Shown piece by piece: positions 1 through 7,334 of a stretch of DNA of 28,296 nt (position 1 is the stretch's first letter; every line of letters begins with the position of its first letter). The translations under genes and the position numbers were made by a program. The DNA is from JBBSHJ01 sp038253135. Its GTDB lineage: Bacteria > Actinomycetota > Actinomycetes > Mycobacteriales > QHCD01. The stretch spans positions 1 to 28,296 of the forward strand of contig JBBSHJ010000041.1 of the NCBI GenBank assembly GCA_038253135.1, read 5' to 3'. Below the pieces are notes generated by a model that worked only from the letters and a program-made list of their open reading frames with translations, was not told the DNA's origin and ran no database searches.

Positions 1-48
1 ATCGCCGACATCTACCGCACCATGCTGGACGTCGACGGCGGCGAGTAG
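1..48 (+). CDS. C-terminal end of an unidentified gene (partial)
   Basis: Frame 1 is open from the first base and gives IADIYRTMLDVDGGE followed by TAG at 46-48. The gene begins outside the window. Fifteen residues are too few to name a family. The stop lies 35 bp before the convergent DinB-like gene. It could also be a chance open frame, but the codon third positions are G/C-rich, as in the real genes here. Confidence 0.35.
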   Translation: MADIYRTMLDVDGGE

Positions 49-83
49 CCCGGACAGCAGACCCTCGTATGCCGTCGCACCGA

Positions 84-614
84 TTAGTCCTGGTCGGGCC
101 ACCCGTGGCCTCTCCTGCCGTCGACCGCCTCGCGTAACAAGTCGACGTGGCCGAGATGGATCAGGTTCTCCTCCAGCAGGTCGACGAGGTCGCGCCGGCG
201 GTTCTTGTTCCAGGCGGGGTCGGGGTCTTCGACCACAACGTCGAGCCCCCCATCGGCGATCATCTCGGCCCACGCGGTCCGGGAACATTCGACGGCGTCG
301 TACCAGAGCGCATAGAGATCCTCCGGCTCGTCGGTGACCGCCGAGCGCCATTCCGACCGGTCTTTGTCTGCCCAGTCCGGCTCTTCCGGTCGACCCTGTG
401 CCCTCGCGGTGAAGCCGTTCTCGACGAACGCCATGTGTTTGATCAGCCCGGCCAACGTCATCGTCGACGGTGGGTGTTGCCGGCGCAGCTGCTCCGCGGT
501 GAGCTCGCCGGTCTTCCAGGCGAACTCCTTCCGAGCACGATCCAGCGCGAAGCACAACATCTCGCCGTCGGCGCCCAGCAAGCACTCGGTCAGGGGCAGG
601 TCGGTGTAATTCAT
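84..614 (-). CDS. DinB/DUF664-type protein
   Basis: This is a complete 176-residue protein. The segment LAGLIKHMAFVENGF (about residues 53-67) and the late HLGHVDLLREAVDG (about 153-166) match the histidine-bearing helices of the DUF664/DinB four-helix-bundle superfamily, whose members often bind a metal through such histidines. The family includes mycothiol-dependent enzymes and many uncharacterised proteins, so no reaction can be assigned. The ATG at 612-614 is preceded by a GGAGG Shine-Dalgarno about 4 nt upstream. The gene lies 24 bp downstream of the broken GNAT gene on the same strand, so the two may have been co-transcribed. A second DinB-domain gene lies further upstream at 1323-2081. 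Confidence 0.8.
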   Translation of the reverse strand: MNYTDLPLTECLLGADGEMLCFALDRARKEFAWKTGELTAEQLRRQHPPSTMTLAGLIKHMAFVENGFTARAQGRPEEPDWADKDRSEWRSAVTDEPEDLYALWYDAVECSRTAWAEMIADGGLDVVVEDPDPAWNKNRRRDLVDLLEENLIHLGHVDLLREAVDGRRGHGWPDQD

Positions 615-638
615 GGCGCCTCCAATGGGGGTCGCGGG

Positions 639-1225
639 TTATGCCGCGGGTACGACGCTACGCACCAGCCACGTCCACTTGCCGAGTTGGCGCACCCGCT
701 CAAATCCGTAGTCCTCGAAGAGCTCGACCGTCGCGTTGAAGAGGAACCGGCCGTGCGCCGTACGCCCGGCCGTCACCTCGGGAATGGACTCGACGGTGCC
801 GCCGCCGGCCGCCGCGATCTGCGCGAGGGCCCCCTCGAGGGCTGCGCGGGCGATGCCCTGCCCTCGGTGTCGCTTGTCGACGTAGAAGCAGCTGATGCGC
901 CAGTCCGGCCGCGGTGGCGGATCCTCGTTGTCGGCGCGCCGGTGGGCGATTCCGGGCAGCTCGCCGATCCTTCCATACCGAGCCCAGCCCTGGGCGAGCC
1001 CGCCGGCGTCGAAGACGAGCGCCGTGTGCGCACGACCGGTGCGCACACGCTCCTCCTTCGCCGCGCGCTTGTCGATGCCCGGCTGCGCGCCCTCGGGGTG
1101 GCCGCTCATGCACCAGCAGCCGCCGAAAACGCCGCCGTTCGCTCGACCAGCTCGGCGAAGGCGTCCCACGTCGAGCGTCGAGCGGACGGACGGGCGGACG
1201 CCGCTCCCGATGGTTCGTCAGCCAT
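639..1225 (-). pseudogene. GNAT-family N-acetyltransferase, frameshifted
   Basis: The C-terminal frame reads NGGVFGGCWCMSGHPEG, then ALVFDAGGLAQGW, DWRISCFYVDKRHRGQGIA and a closing FEDYGFERVRQLGKWTWLV. This is an actinobacterial GNAT family; RGQGIA is the acetyl-CoA pyrophosphate-binding loop. The matching N-terminus, MADEPSG then TWDAFAELVE, lies in another frame starting at the ATG at 1223-1225. That ATG has a GGAG Shine-Dalgarno about 6 nt upstream. One base is missing near 1140-1144, between AELVE and NGGV; restoring it gives about 195 residues. The GTG at 1169 would lack this N-terminus, so it is unlikely to be the native start. Either the gene is recently dead or the sequence has a one-base error. 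Confidence 0.8.
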
Positions 1226-1322
1226 AATCACTCCGGTCGGCTGCCATCAAGGGGTCGAGTTGTTGCGTTCGCGGTCGGCTGTCGGCCTCGGCATTGTTCG
1301 CCGACGAGAGAGGCACGCTGCC

Positions 1323-2081
1323 TCATCCCTCGGATCCCGCCTCGATGGCGTCGAGGTCGCGGACGGCGTAGCGGTGGTGTTCCCAGTCCTCGTCGAGGAT
1401 CGTGTGCAGGCAAGACAGCACGGTCTCCTGGTAGTCAGGAGCGTGCGGATTCTTCCGAGCCGCCGCGAGCTCGTCGGCGGTGACGCCGGCCAGGAAGTCG
1501 CGCACCAGGGCCACCCGTCCGGCCCGGGCCTCGAGCACCTCGTCGTAGGACGGTGCGCTCGTGGTGAAGATCGACACGTCCATGCCGGAGTCTCCGGAGC
1601 CGGCATCGAGCAGACCGAGCGGGTGGAACGGCTGCTCGATCCCCAGCACGGCTCGGCCCAGCCACATGTCCGTGGCGAGCACCAGGTGCCGCAGTGTCTG
1701 CACAAAGGTCCATTCGCCGGCCACCGACACATCGACGGTGCCGGCCGGCATCGCCGCGACCCGTTCGAGCGTGCCGCCCCAGATGCGCTCGAGCGCGGCC
1801 CAGGCTGCGCGCAGACCCTCCGGGTCGGTCGCGCATCGCTCGGCGCGGCCGGGAAAGCGGCGGTTGAGCTCGGCGTCGACCAGCGGAATCACGTTGACGC
1901 CGTTGACGAGCAGGACACCGTCGCCGTCGAAGAGCCACGGCGCGTCGATCTCCGCGCCCTGCACGTCGACGCCGCGCATCACCACGCCGGAAAGGTCCGC
2001 TCGCACGAACCGGGCACCCCGCAGGTCCACCTTGCGGAACTCCGCACCTTGCAGGTCATCGGACCGGGTAAAGGTGGCCAT
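1323..2081 (-). CDS. Pentapeptide-repeat plus DinB-domain protein
   Basis: The 252-residue protein has two parts. Residues about 8-45 (DLQGAEFRKVDLRGARFVRADLSG and on) follow the A(D/N)LXX pentapeptide pattern that folds into a right-handed beta helix. Residues about 85-245 form a DinB-like helical bundle, with WTFVQTLRHLVLATDMWLG and a late DEDWEHHRYAVRDLD carrying histidines. The fold is known for metal binding, but no substrate can be named. The ATG at 2079-2081 was chosen over the GTG at 2097-2099 because AAGGAGAACAG sits directly before it. The gene is followed on the same strand by the GNAT relic, about 100 bp downstream. Confidence 0.8.
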   Translation of the reverse strand: MATFTRSDDLQGAEFRKVDLRGARFVRADLSGVVMRGVDVQGAEIDAPWLFDGDGVLLVNGVNVIPLVDAELNRRFPGRAERCATDPEGLRAAWAALERIWGGTLERVAAMPAGTVDVSVAGEWTFVQTLRHLVLATDMWLGRAVLGIEQPFHPLGLLDAGSGDSGMDVSIFTTSAPSYDEVLEARAGRVALVRDFLAGVTADELAAARKNPHAPDYQETVLSCLHTILDEDWEHHRYAVRDLDAIEAGSEG

Positions 2082-2131
2082 CTGTTCTCCTTGTCGCACA
2101 AGAGGCTCGGTACGTCGGTTGCGATCGTCTC

Positions 2132-2203
2132 TCAGCCGTGGTTCGTCCCGCCGGCTGGGACCGCGATGTCGAGCTCGTTGCCTTCGGGATCGGCGATTGG
2201 CCG
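2132..2203 (-). pseudogene. C-terminal remnant of a VOC/glyoxalase-like protein
   Basis: The minus strand reads RPIADPEGNELDIAVPAGG, ending at TGA (2132-2134). The ADPEGNE motif is the signature end of VOC-superfamily (glyoxalase/bleomycin-resistance-like) proteins, where the Glu is a metal ligand. Nothing upstream continues the fold. Instead, from about 2203 the plus strand carries the tail of an unrelated gene. Only about 22 residues of an expected 110-130 survive. Confidence 0.7.
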
Positions 2204-2364
2204 AGGCGCAGGTGCTGGTCCCCCGGCTGCGGGCGGCGCACGTGCCCGTCGCGACCGACTTCTACGGTGCTGGCACGCACAGCTGGCCCTGCTGGGAGCG
2301 CGAGATGCACCGCTCGCTGCCGATGCTGCTGGCCGCGCCGCACCGACCAGGCTCGCCGCCCTGA
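2203..2364 (+). pseudogene. C-terminal remnant of a putative esterase
   Basis: The plus strand reads EAQVLVPRLRAAHVPVATDF, then YGAGTHSWPCWEREMHRSLPMLL, ending in TGA at 2362-2364. The GTHSWPxWxRELHRSLP pattern is the C-terminus of actinobacterial esterase D/mycolyltransferase-like alpha/beta hydrolases; the His of THSW is the catalytic histidine. The nucleophile and acid regions are absent. The fragment begins where the oppositely oriented VOC remnant ends, which points to a deletion or inversion joint near 2200. It ends 8 bp before the next gene's stop. Confidence 0.65.
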
Positions 2365-2371
2365 GCGCGGG

Positions 2372-3193
2372 TCAGCGGCGGGGCAGCGCATCGGCGTTGT
2401 AGGCGGCCAGCCGGGCCCGGCGCACCGCCCGCCCCAGAGGCCGGAGCGCCTCGCTGCGCGCGAGTGCCTCGGCCGCGGTGACCGCGCCACCCGGCGCGTC
2501 GGCATCGGCCAGGTCGAGGACGGCGGCGAGGCGGTCGGCCTGGGCCAGCAGGCGGATCGCCCGCTGGTCGTGTCCGGCGGGCAGGGACGGGCCGGCGGCC
2601 CGCCGTACGCCGGCCACCGCCGCAGCGCTCTCGGGTCGCCAGCTCGCCACGTCGAGCTCCGCCAGCTCCGCGGCCGCGGACCGCAGGGCGTCGGCGAGGT
2701 CATGCTCGGCCTCCGGAACGCCGAGCGGATCGAGCGGCAGCCCGTCGATCGGGAAGCAGTCCCACCGCACGAAGACTGTGCCGCTGCCGATTTCCGAGCC
2801 GTGCCGGCTGACGGTGGGCACCAGACCGAGGCCGGCGTCACCGGCGCCGACCACGATGCCTTCGCCGGCGGTCAAGGCCGCCGCGCCGAAATCGCCCGGC
2901 GGCACGCCACGGGGATCGCCGGGCGCGGGAAGGACCAGGGCGCACCCGCCGTGGCGGCGCAGCTCCGGCAGCAACCAGCCCAGCGGCACGCTCGGATCGG
3001 CCACCGCGATGGGATCGGGCTCCACCCGCCGCTCGTCCGCGGCCGCACCGGGGAGCCCGACGACCCGGTGCGGCTCGTCGTTGCCGGTCACGTTGGTGAG
3101 CACGTCGTCGTACGCCGCCCGGCCGGCGATCCACGCACCGGCCCAGGCGACCAGCAGGCCGGCTCTCGTCCCGGCGCGGGGTTGGGGCGTCAC
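2372..3193 (-). CDS. Conserved hypothetical protein
   Basis: The 273-residue protein has no family I can name. It is rich in Ala and Gly. It contains a glycine-rich stretch (GDFGAAALTAGEGIVVGAGDAG, about 99-120), a hydrophilic middle (VFVRWDCFPIDGLPLDPLG), and a helical Ala/Arg-rich C-terminal half. There is no signal peptide or membrane segment. The start is taken as the GTG at 3191-3193. No clear Shine-Dalgarno precedes it, so the true start could be further in. It is divergent from the DUF3097 gene across about 70 bp, and the two may share a promoter region. Codon use resembles the neighbours, so it is probably a real gene. Confidence 0.7.
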   Translation of the reverse strand: MTPQPRAGTRAGLLVAWAGAWIAGRAAYDDVLTNVTGNDEPHRVVGLPGAAADERRVEPDPIAVADPSVPLGWLLPELRRHGGCALVLPAPGDPRGVPPGDFGAAALTAGEGIVVGAGDAGLGLVPTVSRHGSEIGSGTVFVRWDCFPIDGLPLDPLGVPEAEHDLADALRSAAAELAELDVASWRPESAAAVAGVRRAAGPSLPAGHDQRAIRLLAQADRLAAVLDLADADAPGGAVTAAEALARSEALRPLGRAVRRARLAAYNADALPRR

Positions 3194-3263
3194 GGCATCA
3201 CAGCGTACTTCGGCGCCGCGCCGCGGCCGCGCCTACCGCCTCGACCGGCGGACGAGCCCTAAC

Positions 3264-4118
3264 GTGCCATGGGTGACGGATCGGTACGGCGGCGACGCGC
3301 TCGCGGGGGACTGGTCGCGCAGGCGGGTGGTGCCGGAGGTCGTGGCCGAGCGCGACCTCGTGGTCGAGATCAACGGCGGCGACTTCTGTGGCGCGGTCGT
3401 ATCCTGCACCAAGGACGGGGTGACCCTCGAGGATCGCCACGGCCGGCGCCGACTGTTCCCGCTGAGCCCCGCCGGATTCCGCCTCGACGGCGCGGCCGTG
3501 ACGCTGGTCCGGCCGGCCGCACCACCCGCTGCGGCCCGGCCCGTGGCGTCGGCCGCGCAGCGACGTGCCCGCACCGACCGGGCGGTGACCGCCTCCGGCT
3601 CGCTCGCCGTACCGGACGCTCCACCCCGGGTGGCGCGGGACGCCCGCATCTACGTCGAGGGTGTTCACGACGCGGCGCTGGTGGAGCGGGTCTGGGGCGA
3701 TGATCTGCGGGTCGAGGGGGTCGTGGTCGAGCCGTTGCACGGCATCGACGACCTGCCGGGGGTCGTCGCGGAGTTCGGGCCCACCCGGCGGTGCCGGCTG
3801 GGCGTGCTGGTCGACCACCTCGTGCCCGGCTCGAAGGAGAGCCGCATCGTCGCGTCCCTACGCCACGCGGACGTCCTCGTGACCGGATATCCGTACGTCG
3901 ACATCTGGCAGGCGGTCAGGCCGGCGGCGCTAGGGATCAGGAGCTGGCCGACGGTGCCGCGCGGTACGCCGTGGAAGGTCGGCGTCGCCGTCGCGCTAGG
4001 CGTCGCGGATCCGGCCGAGCTGTGGCGGCGGGTGCTCGGGTCGGTGCGCTCGTACGCCGACCTCGAGGCGCCGCTGCTCGGCGCCGTGGAGCGGCTGATC
4101 GACTTCGTGACCGCATAG
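3264..4118 (+). CDS. DUF3097 family protein
   Basis: This 284-residue protein of unknown function has the hallmarks of the actinobacterial DUF3097 family: an N-terminal YGGDALAGDW, a small beta domain (GDFCGAVVSCTKDGVTLEDR, about 40-60), a Pro/Ala-rich linker (about 78-125), then a Toprim-like region with IYVEGVHDAALVERVWG, VVEPLHGIDDLP, LGVLVDHLVPGSKESRI and ITGYP-type VTGYPYVDIWQAV. The acidic residues in EGVHD and VDHL suggest a metal-dependent nucleotide or nucleic-acid role, but this is inference from motif style. The start is GTG at 3264-3266 (VPWVTDRYGGD); GTG 3273 is the alternative. No strong Shine-Dalgarno is seen, so leaderless expression is possible. Confidence 0.85.
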   Translation: MPWVTDRYGGDALAGDWSRRRVVPEVVAERDLVVEINGGDFCGAVVSCTKDGVTLEDRHGRRRLFPLSPAGFRLDGAAVTLVRPAAPPAAARPVASAAQRRARTDRAVTASGSLAVPDAPPRVARDARIYVEGVHDAALVERVWGDDLRVEGVVVEPLHGIDDLPGVVAEFGPTRRCRLGVLVDHLVPGSKESRIVASLRHADVLVTGYPYVDIWQAVRPAALGIRSWPTVPRGTPWKVGVAVALGVADPAELWRRVLGSVRSYADLEAPLLGAVERLIDFVTA

Positions 4119-4169
4119 ATCGAGCGGGCTGGGCAGACGGGCCCGCCCGAGGTCTACGCTCGCAGCACT

Positions 4170-4190
4170 CCGCCGGCAAACCGCCGGCGG
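4170..4190 (+). terminator. Perfect 8-bp hairpin between DUF3097 and brkB-like genes
   Basis: CCGCCGGC (4170-4177) and GCCGGCGG (4183-4190) are perfect reverse complements around the loop AAACC. There is no T-run after it. It could be a U-less terminator for the DUF3097 gene or a leader structure, since it ends 21 nt before the next start codon. A related inverted repeat with the same outer arm lies at 5718-5740. Confidence 0.5.
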
Positions 4191-4211
4191 GTCGCAGCAG
4201 GGCAGGGCACG

Positions 4212-5132
4212 ATGCGTGGTGACCCCGTCGCTTCGATGGTGCTGGCGGTGCTGCGCGCGTGCGTCCGGCATCGCACCAACGGGCACGCGGCGGAGACGGC
4301 GTTCTTCGCGCTGCTCTCACTCGTGCCCGCGACGATCACGCTCGGCGGCGTGCTCCACCTCTTCGCCAAGGTCGGGGGGCCCGATCTCGAGACCCGCGGG
4401 CAGCGGGGCGCCGCCGCCACCATCCGGGTCTTGATCGGACCGAAGCTCGCCGACTCGGTCGTCAATCCCTTCGTCCGCACCCAGCTCGAGCACTCGGAGG
4501 GCCTGGCGGTGACCGGGCTACTGGTCTCCGCATGGCTGACCAGCCGGGCCTTCTACGCCATCACGCACGGCATCGACGTCGCCTACGGCGTGGCGCAGCC
4601 CCGTAACTTCCGGGTCCAGCGGCTGATCGCGCTCGGCTACGCCGTCGCCGCGGTAGTCCTCGTCGCCGTGACCCTCGCGATCATGGTGCTGGGCTGGCAC
4701 AGCGGCCGCGCCAACGTCGACCGCTTCTTCGGCCGCACGCCGGTGGTCGCCCAGCTGTGGATGGTGGCCCGCTGGCCGCTGCTGTTGGTGGTCCTGCTGG
4801 TGGTCCTGGTCGGGCTCTATCGGTACGGCGCCAACGTCCGGCACACCTGGCGGCAATGCCTGCCCGGCGCGGCGGTCGCCCTCGCCCTGTGGATCGGTGC
4901 GGCCGCGTTGTTCCGGGCCTACGTGCTGTTCGGCACGGCCGAGCCGACCGGCGTACACACCAACGACGAGCAGGTAGTGCTGATCGGGCGGGCCATCGGC
5001 GCCACCATCGGGACCGGCATCTGGATGTACTTCTCCGCCCTCGCCGTCTTGCTGGGAGCGGAGTTCAACGGCGTGCTGGTCCGCCGACACCAGGCCGCTG
5101 AAGTCACCGCGGCCACGGCCGGCTCACCGTGA
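4212..5132 (+). CDS. YihY/BrkB family inner membrane protein
   Basis: The 306-residue membrane protein has six hydrophobic segments at roughly 28-52, 96-118, 138-163, 188-208, 220-245 and 265-290. The family pattern is visible in AETAFFALLSLVPATITLGG near the N-terminus and in IGTGIWMYFSALAVLLGAEFNGVLVRR near the end (the LGAEFN signature). The family was once annotated as ribonuclease BN or virulence factor BrkB; the biochemical role is unsettled. The start is ATG 4212 with a weak GGGCAGGG about 6 nt upstream. The next gene, nfeD-like, follows after 64 bp containing a hairpin. Confidence 0.88.
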   Translation: MRGDPVASMVLAVLRACVRHRTNGHAAETAFFALLSLVPATITLGGVLHLFAKVGGPDLETRGQRGAAATIRVLIGPKLADSVVNPFVRTQLEHSEGLAVTGLLVSAWLTSRAFYAITHGIDVAYGVAQPRNFRVQRLIALGYAVAAVVLVAVTLAIMVLGWHSGRANVDRFFGRTPVVAQLWMVARWPLLLVVLLVVLVGLYRYGANVRHTWRQCLPGAAVALALWIGAAALFRAYVLFGTAEPTGVHTNDEQVVLIGRAIGATIGTGIWMYFSALAVLLGAEFNGVLVRRHQAAEVTAATAGSP

Positions 5133-5141
5133 CCGGCCAGG

Positions 5142-5163
5142 GCACGGCGCCGCGGCGCGGTGC
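5142..5163 (+). terminator. GC-rich imperfect hairpin after the brkB-like gene
   Basis: GCACGGCGCC (5142-5151) pairs with GGCGCGGTGC (5154-5163) with one G-G mismatch; the innermost pairs open to a 4-nt loop. No T-run follows. It sits 9 bp after the brkB-like stop and 33 bp before the nfeD-like ATG, so it may be a terminator or a leader structure. Confidence 0.4.
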
Positions 5164-5196
5164 GAGAGTGCGTCGCGGCCGTGGCAACATGTGCGT

Positions 5197-5628
5197 ATGG
5201 CACCGTGGCTGATCTGGATCATAGCTGCCGGGGTGCTGCTCGTGATCGAGACGCTCTCGTTGGACATGGTCTTCGCCATGATCGCCGGCGGCGCGCTCGC
5301 GGCTGCCCTCGCTGCGGGGGTCGGCGGCGGCTGGGCGATCCAGATCGTGGTCTTCGGCATCGCCGCCATCGGACTGCTGCTCGGCGTGCGCCCGCTCGCG
5401 AAGCGGCACATGCTGGCGGGGGCCAACCATCCGATGGGCATCGACGCGCTCGTCGGCAAGACCGCCACCGTCGTCGTCGAGGTCGGCGGGGACGGCGGCC
5501 GGGTCAAGATCGGCGGCGACGTGTGGACGGCGGAGCCGTATATCGACAACGACAAGTACCCGGTCGGCACCAAGGTCAAGGTCATGGAGATCCGGGGCGC
5601 GACCGCGGTCGTCTGGCCCGGTGTTTGA
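5197..5628 (+). CDS. NfeD-like membrane protein
   Basis: The 143-residue protein has an N-terminal hydrophobic block with three likely membrane segments (about 3-20, 25-42, 48-66), then a soluble OB-fold domain: MGIDALVGKTATVVVEV, VKIGGDVWTAEPYID, and VGTKVKVMEIRGATAVVW to the end. This is the short NfeD form that partners SPFH/flotillin-like proteins in bacteria, probably tuning membrane organisation or SPFH assembly. The SPFH gene follows 137 bp downstream, which is the classic pairing. ATG 5197 is preferred; GTG 5191 is two codons upstream in frame. Neither has a clear Shine-Dalgarno, so a leaderless mRNA is possible. Confidence 0.88.
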   Translation: MAPWLIWIIAAGVLLVIETLSLDMVFAMIAGGALAAALAAGVGGGWAIQIVVFGIAAIGLLLGVRPLAKRHMLAGANHPMGIDALVGKTATVVVEVGGDGGRVKIGGDVWTAEPYIDNDKYPVGTKVKVMEIRGATAVVWPGV

Positions 5629-5717
5629 GGTACGGACGGTTTGCGGTACGGGCGTCTGATGGCGTACGGCGATAGGCTCGGTTCTACCCCGTCCCCACCT
5701 GGGCACATTCGGGTCCA

Positions 5718-5740
5718 CCGCCGGCAACGGTTGCCGGCGG
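5718..5740 (+). promoter_or_regulatory. Perfect 11-bp inverted repeat in the SPFH gene leader
   Basis: CCGCCGGCAAC (5718-5728) and GTTGCCGGCGG (5730-5740) are exact reverse complements around one G. As RNA it can form a 10-bp stem with a CGG loop; as DNA it is a near-continuous dyad, like a repressor operator. It ends 9 nt before the GGGGGAG Shine-Dalgarno of the SPFH gene, so it could affect translation, end nfeD transcription, or bind a regulator. Confidence 0.6.
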
Positions 5741-5765
5741 ACACGTCATGGGGGAGTTACCTCAG

Positions 5766-7334
5766 ATGCCAGTAGCAGCCATAGTCGTCCTCGTCGTGGT
5801 GGTGCTGTTCGCCATCGTCACGATCGCGAAATCGATCAAGATCGTGCCGCAGGCGCGGGCGGCGGTGGTTGAGCGGCTCGGGCGGTTCACCAAGGTGCTC
5901 TCACCCGGCATGGCGGTGCTGGTGCCGTTCCTGGACAAGGTCCGCGCCACCATCGACCTGCGCGAGCAGGTGGTGTCCTTCCCGCCGCAGCCGGTCATCA
6001 CCGAGGACAACCTGACGGTCAACATCGACACCGTCATCTACTTCCAGGTGACCGACCCCCGCGCCGCGACGTACGAGATCGCCAACTACATCCAGGCCGT
6101 CGAGCAGCTCACCATCACCACGCTGCGCAACGTCGTCGGCGGGATGAACCTCGAGCAGGCGCTGACGTCTCGGGACAACATCAACAGCCGGCTGCGCGGT
6201 GAGCTGGACGAGGCCACCGGTCGCTGGGGCATTCGCGTCGCCCGCGTCGAGCTCAAGGCAATCGATCCGCCGCCGTCGATCCAGGACTCGATGGAAAAGC
6301 AGATGCGGGCCGACCGTGACAAGCGCGCGATAATCCTGCAGGCCGAGGGCCAGCGCGAGGCAGCGATCAAGAGCGCCGAGGGCCAGAAGGCGGCTCAGAT
6401 CCTCTCCGCGCAGGGCCAGAAGACCGCCGCGATCCTCGCCGCCGAGGCGGACCGGCAGTCCCGGATCCTGCGCGGCGAGGGCGAGCGCGCGGCCCGCTAC
6501 CTCGCCTCGCAGGGTCAGGCCAAGGCCATCGAGACCGTCTTCCGGTCCATCCACGTGGCCAATCCCGACCCGAAGCTGCTGGCCTATCAGTACCTGCAGA
6601 CGCTGCCGCAGATCGCCCAGGGTGAGTCCAACACGATGTGGATCGTGCCGAGCGAGTTCTCCAAGGCGCTCGACGGGCTGTCCAAGATGGTCGGCGGCGA
6701 CGGCGATGCCGGCAGCGGCGGCACCTCGCCGAACTGGCTCACGGAGGCCGGCTCGGCTCCGGCGGCCGGTCCCCTGGGCGACTCCGGCCTGGACACCAGC
6801 AGCTGGTTCGACTCCAACCTGCCGCCGGCGGCGGAGCTGCCGGAGGCCCAGAACATCCGCGCGTCCGACGACGACCCCGAGAGCATCGCGGCGCGTTCGG
6901 GCCTGTCGTCCTTCGGCGGCGGCTCGACGGTGCCGGCAATCTCCGTGCCCCGACCGACCATTCCGCCCTCGCCGCTGCGGTCCGACGCCGAGACCGCTGA
7001 GGACGCCGAGGACGCCGAGGACGCCGAGATGGTGGAGCCGATCGAGGAGGACCAGGACACCGGCGGCGGGCCCGGTTCCGGTTCCGGCCCGTTGCCGCCC
7101 GGCGCGCGACCCGGACCGGGATCCCGTCCCGACCCGCAGCGCGGTCAGGGTGCCCCCGCAGGTCCGCCGCAGGGTGGTCCCGGACCGCACGGCGGGCAGC
7201 CGCCGCGGCCGCCGTACCCCACCCAGTCCTATCCCGGCCGACCGGGTCCCGGCCGGCCCGGACCAGGCCAGCCCGGGCAGCAGTGGGCGCCGCCACCGTC
7301 TGACCAGGGCGACGGCGAGCAGGGCCGGCGCTGA
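5766..7334 (+). CDS. SPFH/band 7 (stomatin/flotillin-like) protein with long disordered tail
   Basis: The 522-residue protein starts with one membrane segment (residues about 4-20). The SPFH domain follows: VVERLGRFTKVLSPGMAVLV, VSFPPQPVITEDNLTVNIDT, the NVVGGMNLEQALTSRDNIN region and VELKAIDPPPSIQDSMEKQM. After it come coiled-coil heptads rich in Ala, Glu and Gln (AEGQREAAIKSAEGQKAAQ and on, about 195-245). Such proteins oligomerise into membrane-bound cages that organise lipid microdomains and often work with NfeD, encoded just upstream. From about residue 310 the chain becomes a low-complexity tail, first Gly/Ser/Asp, then acidic EDA repeats (412-420), then Pro/Gly-rich to the end. ATG 5766 is chosen because GGGGGAG lies 9 nt upstream; ATG 5748 lacks such a site. 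Confidence 0.9.
   Translation: MPVAAIVVLVVVVLFAIVTIAKSIKIVPQARAAVVERLGRFTKVLSPGMAVLVPFLDKVRATIDLREQVVSFPPQPVITEDNLTVNIDTVIYFQVTDPRAATYEIANYIQAVEQLTITTLRNVVGGMNLEQALTSRDNINSRLRGELDEATGRWGIRVARVELKAIDPPPSIQDSMEKQMRADRDKRAIILQAEGQREAAIKSAEGQKAAQILSAQGQKTAAILAAEADRQSRILRGEGERAARYLASQGQAKAIETVFRSIHVANPDPKLLAYQYLQTLPQIAQGESNTMWIVPSEFSKALDGLSKMVGGDGDAGSGGTSPNWLTEAGSAPAAGPLGDSGLDTSSWFDSNLPPAAELPEAQNIRASDDDPESIAARSGLSSFGGGSTVPAISVPRPTIPPSPLRSDAETAEDAEDAEDAEMVEPIEEDQDTGGGPGSGSGPLPPGARPGPGSRPDPQRGQGAPAGPPQGGPGPHGGQPPRPPYPTQSYPGRPGPGRPGPGQPGQQWAPPPSDQGDGEQGRR
6999..7025 (+). repeat. Three 9-bp tandem repeats (GAGGACGCC) in the SPFH tail
   Basis: GAGGACGCC occurs three times without interruption (6999-7007, 7008-7016, 7017-7025), encoding EDA three times in the acidic part of the SPFH tail. 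Copy number changes would stay in frame. Confidence 0.85.

Noticed and set aside
147..2402. A 751-residue plus-strand open frame
   Set aside because: It lies opposite several recognisable minus-strand genes and shows no domain of its own; long antisense frames are usual at this GC content.
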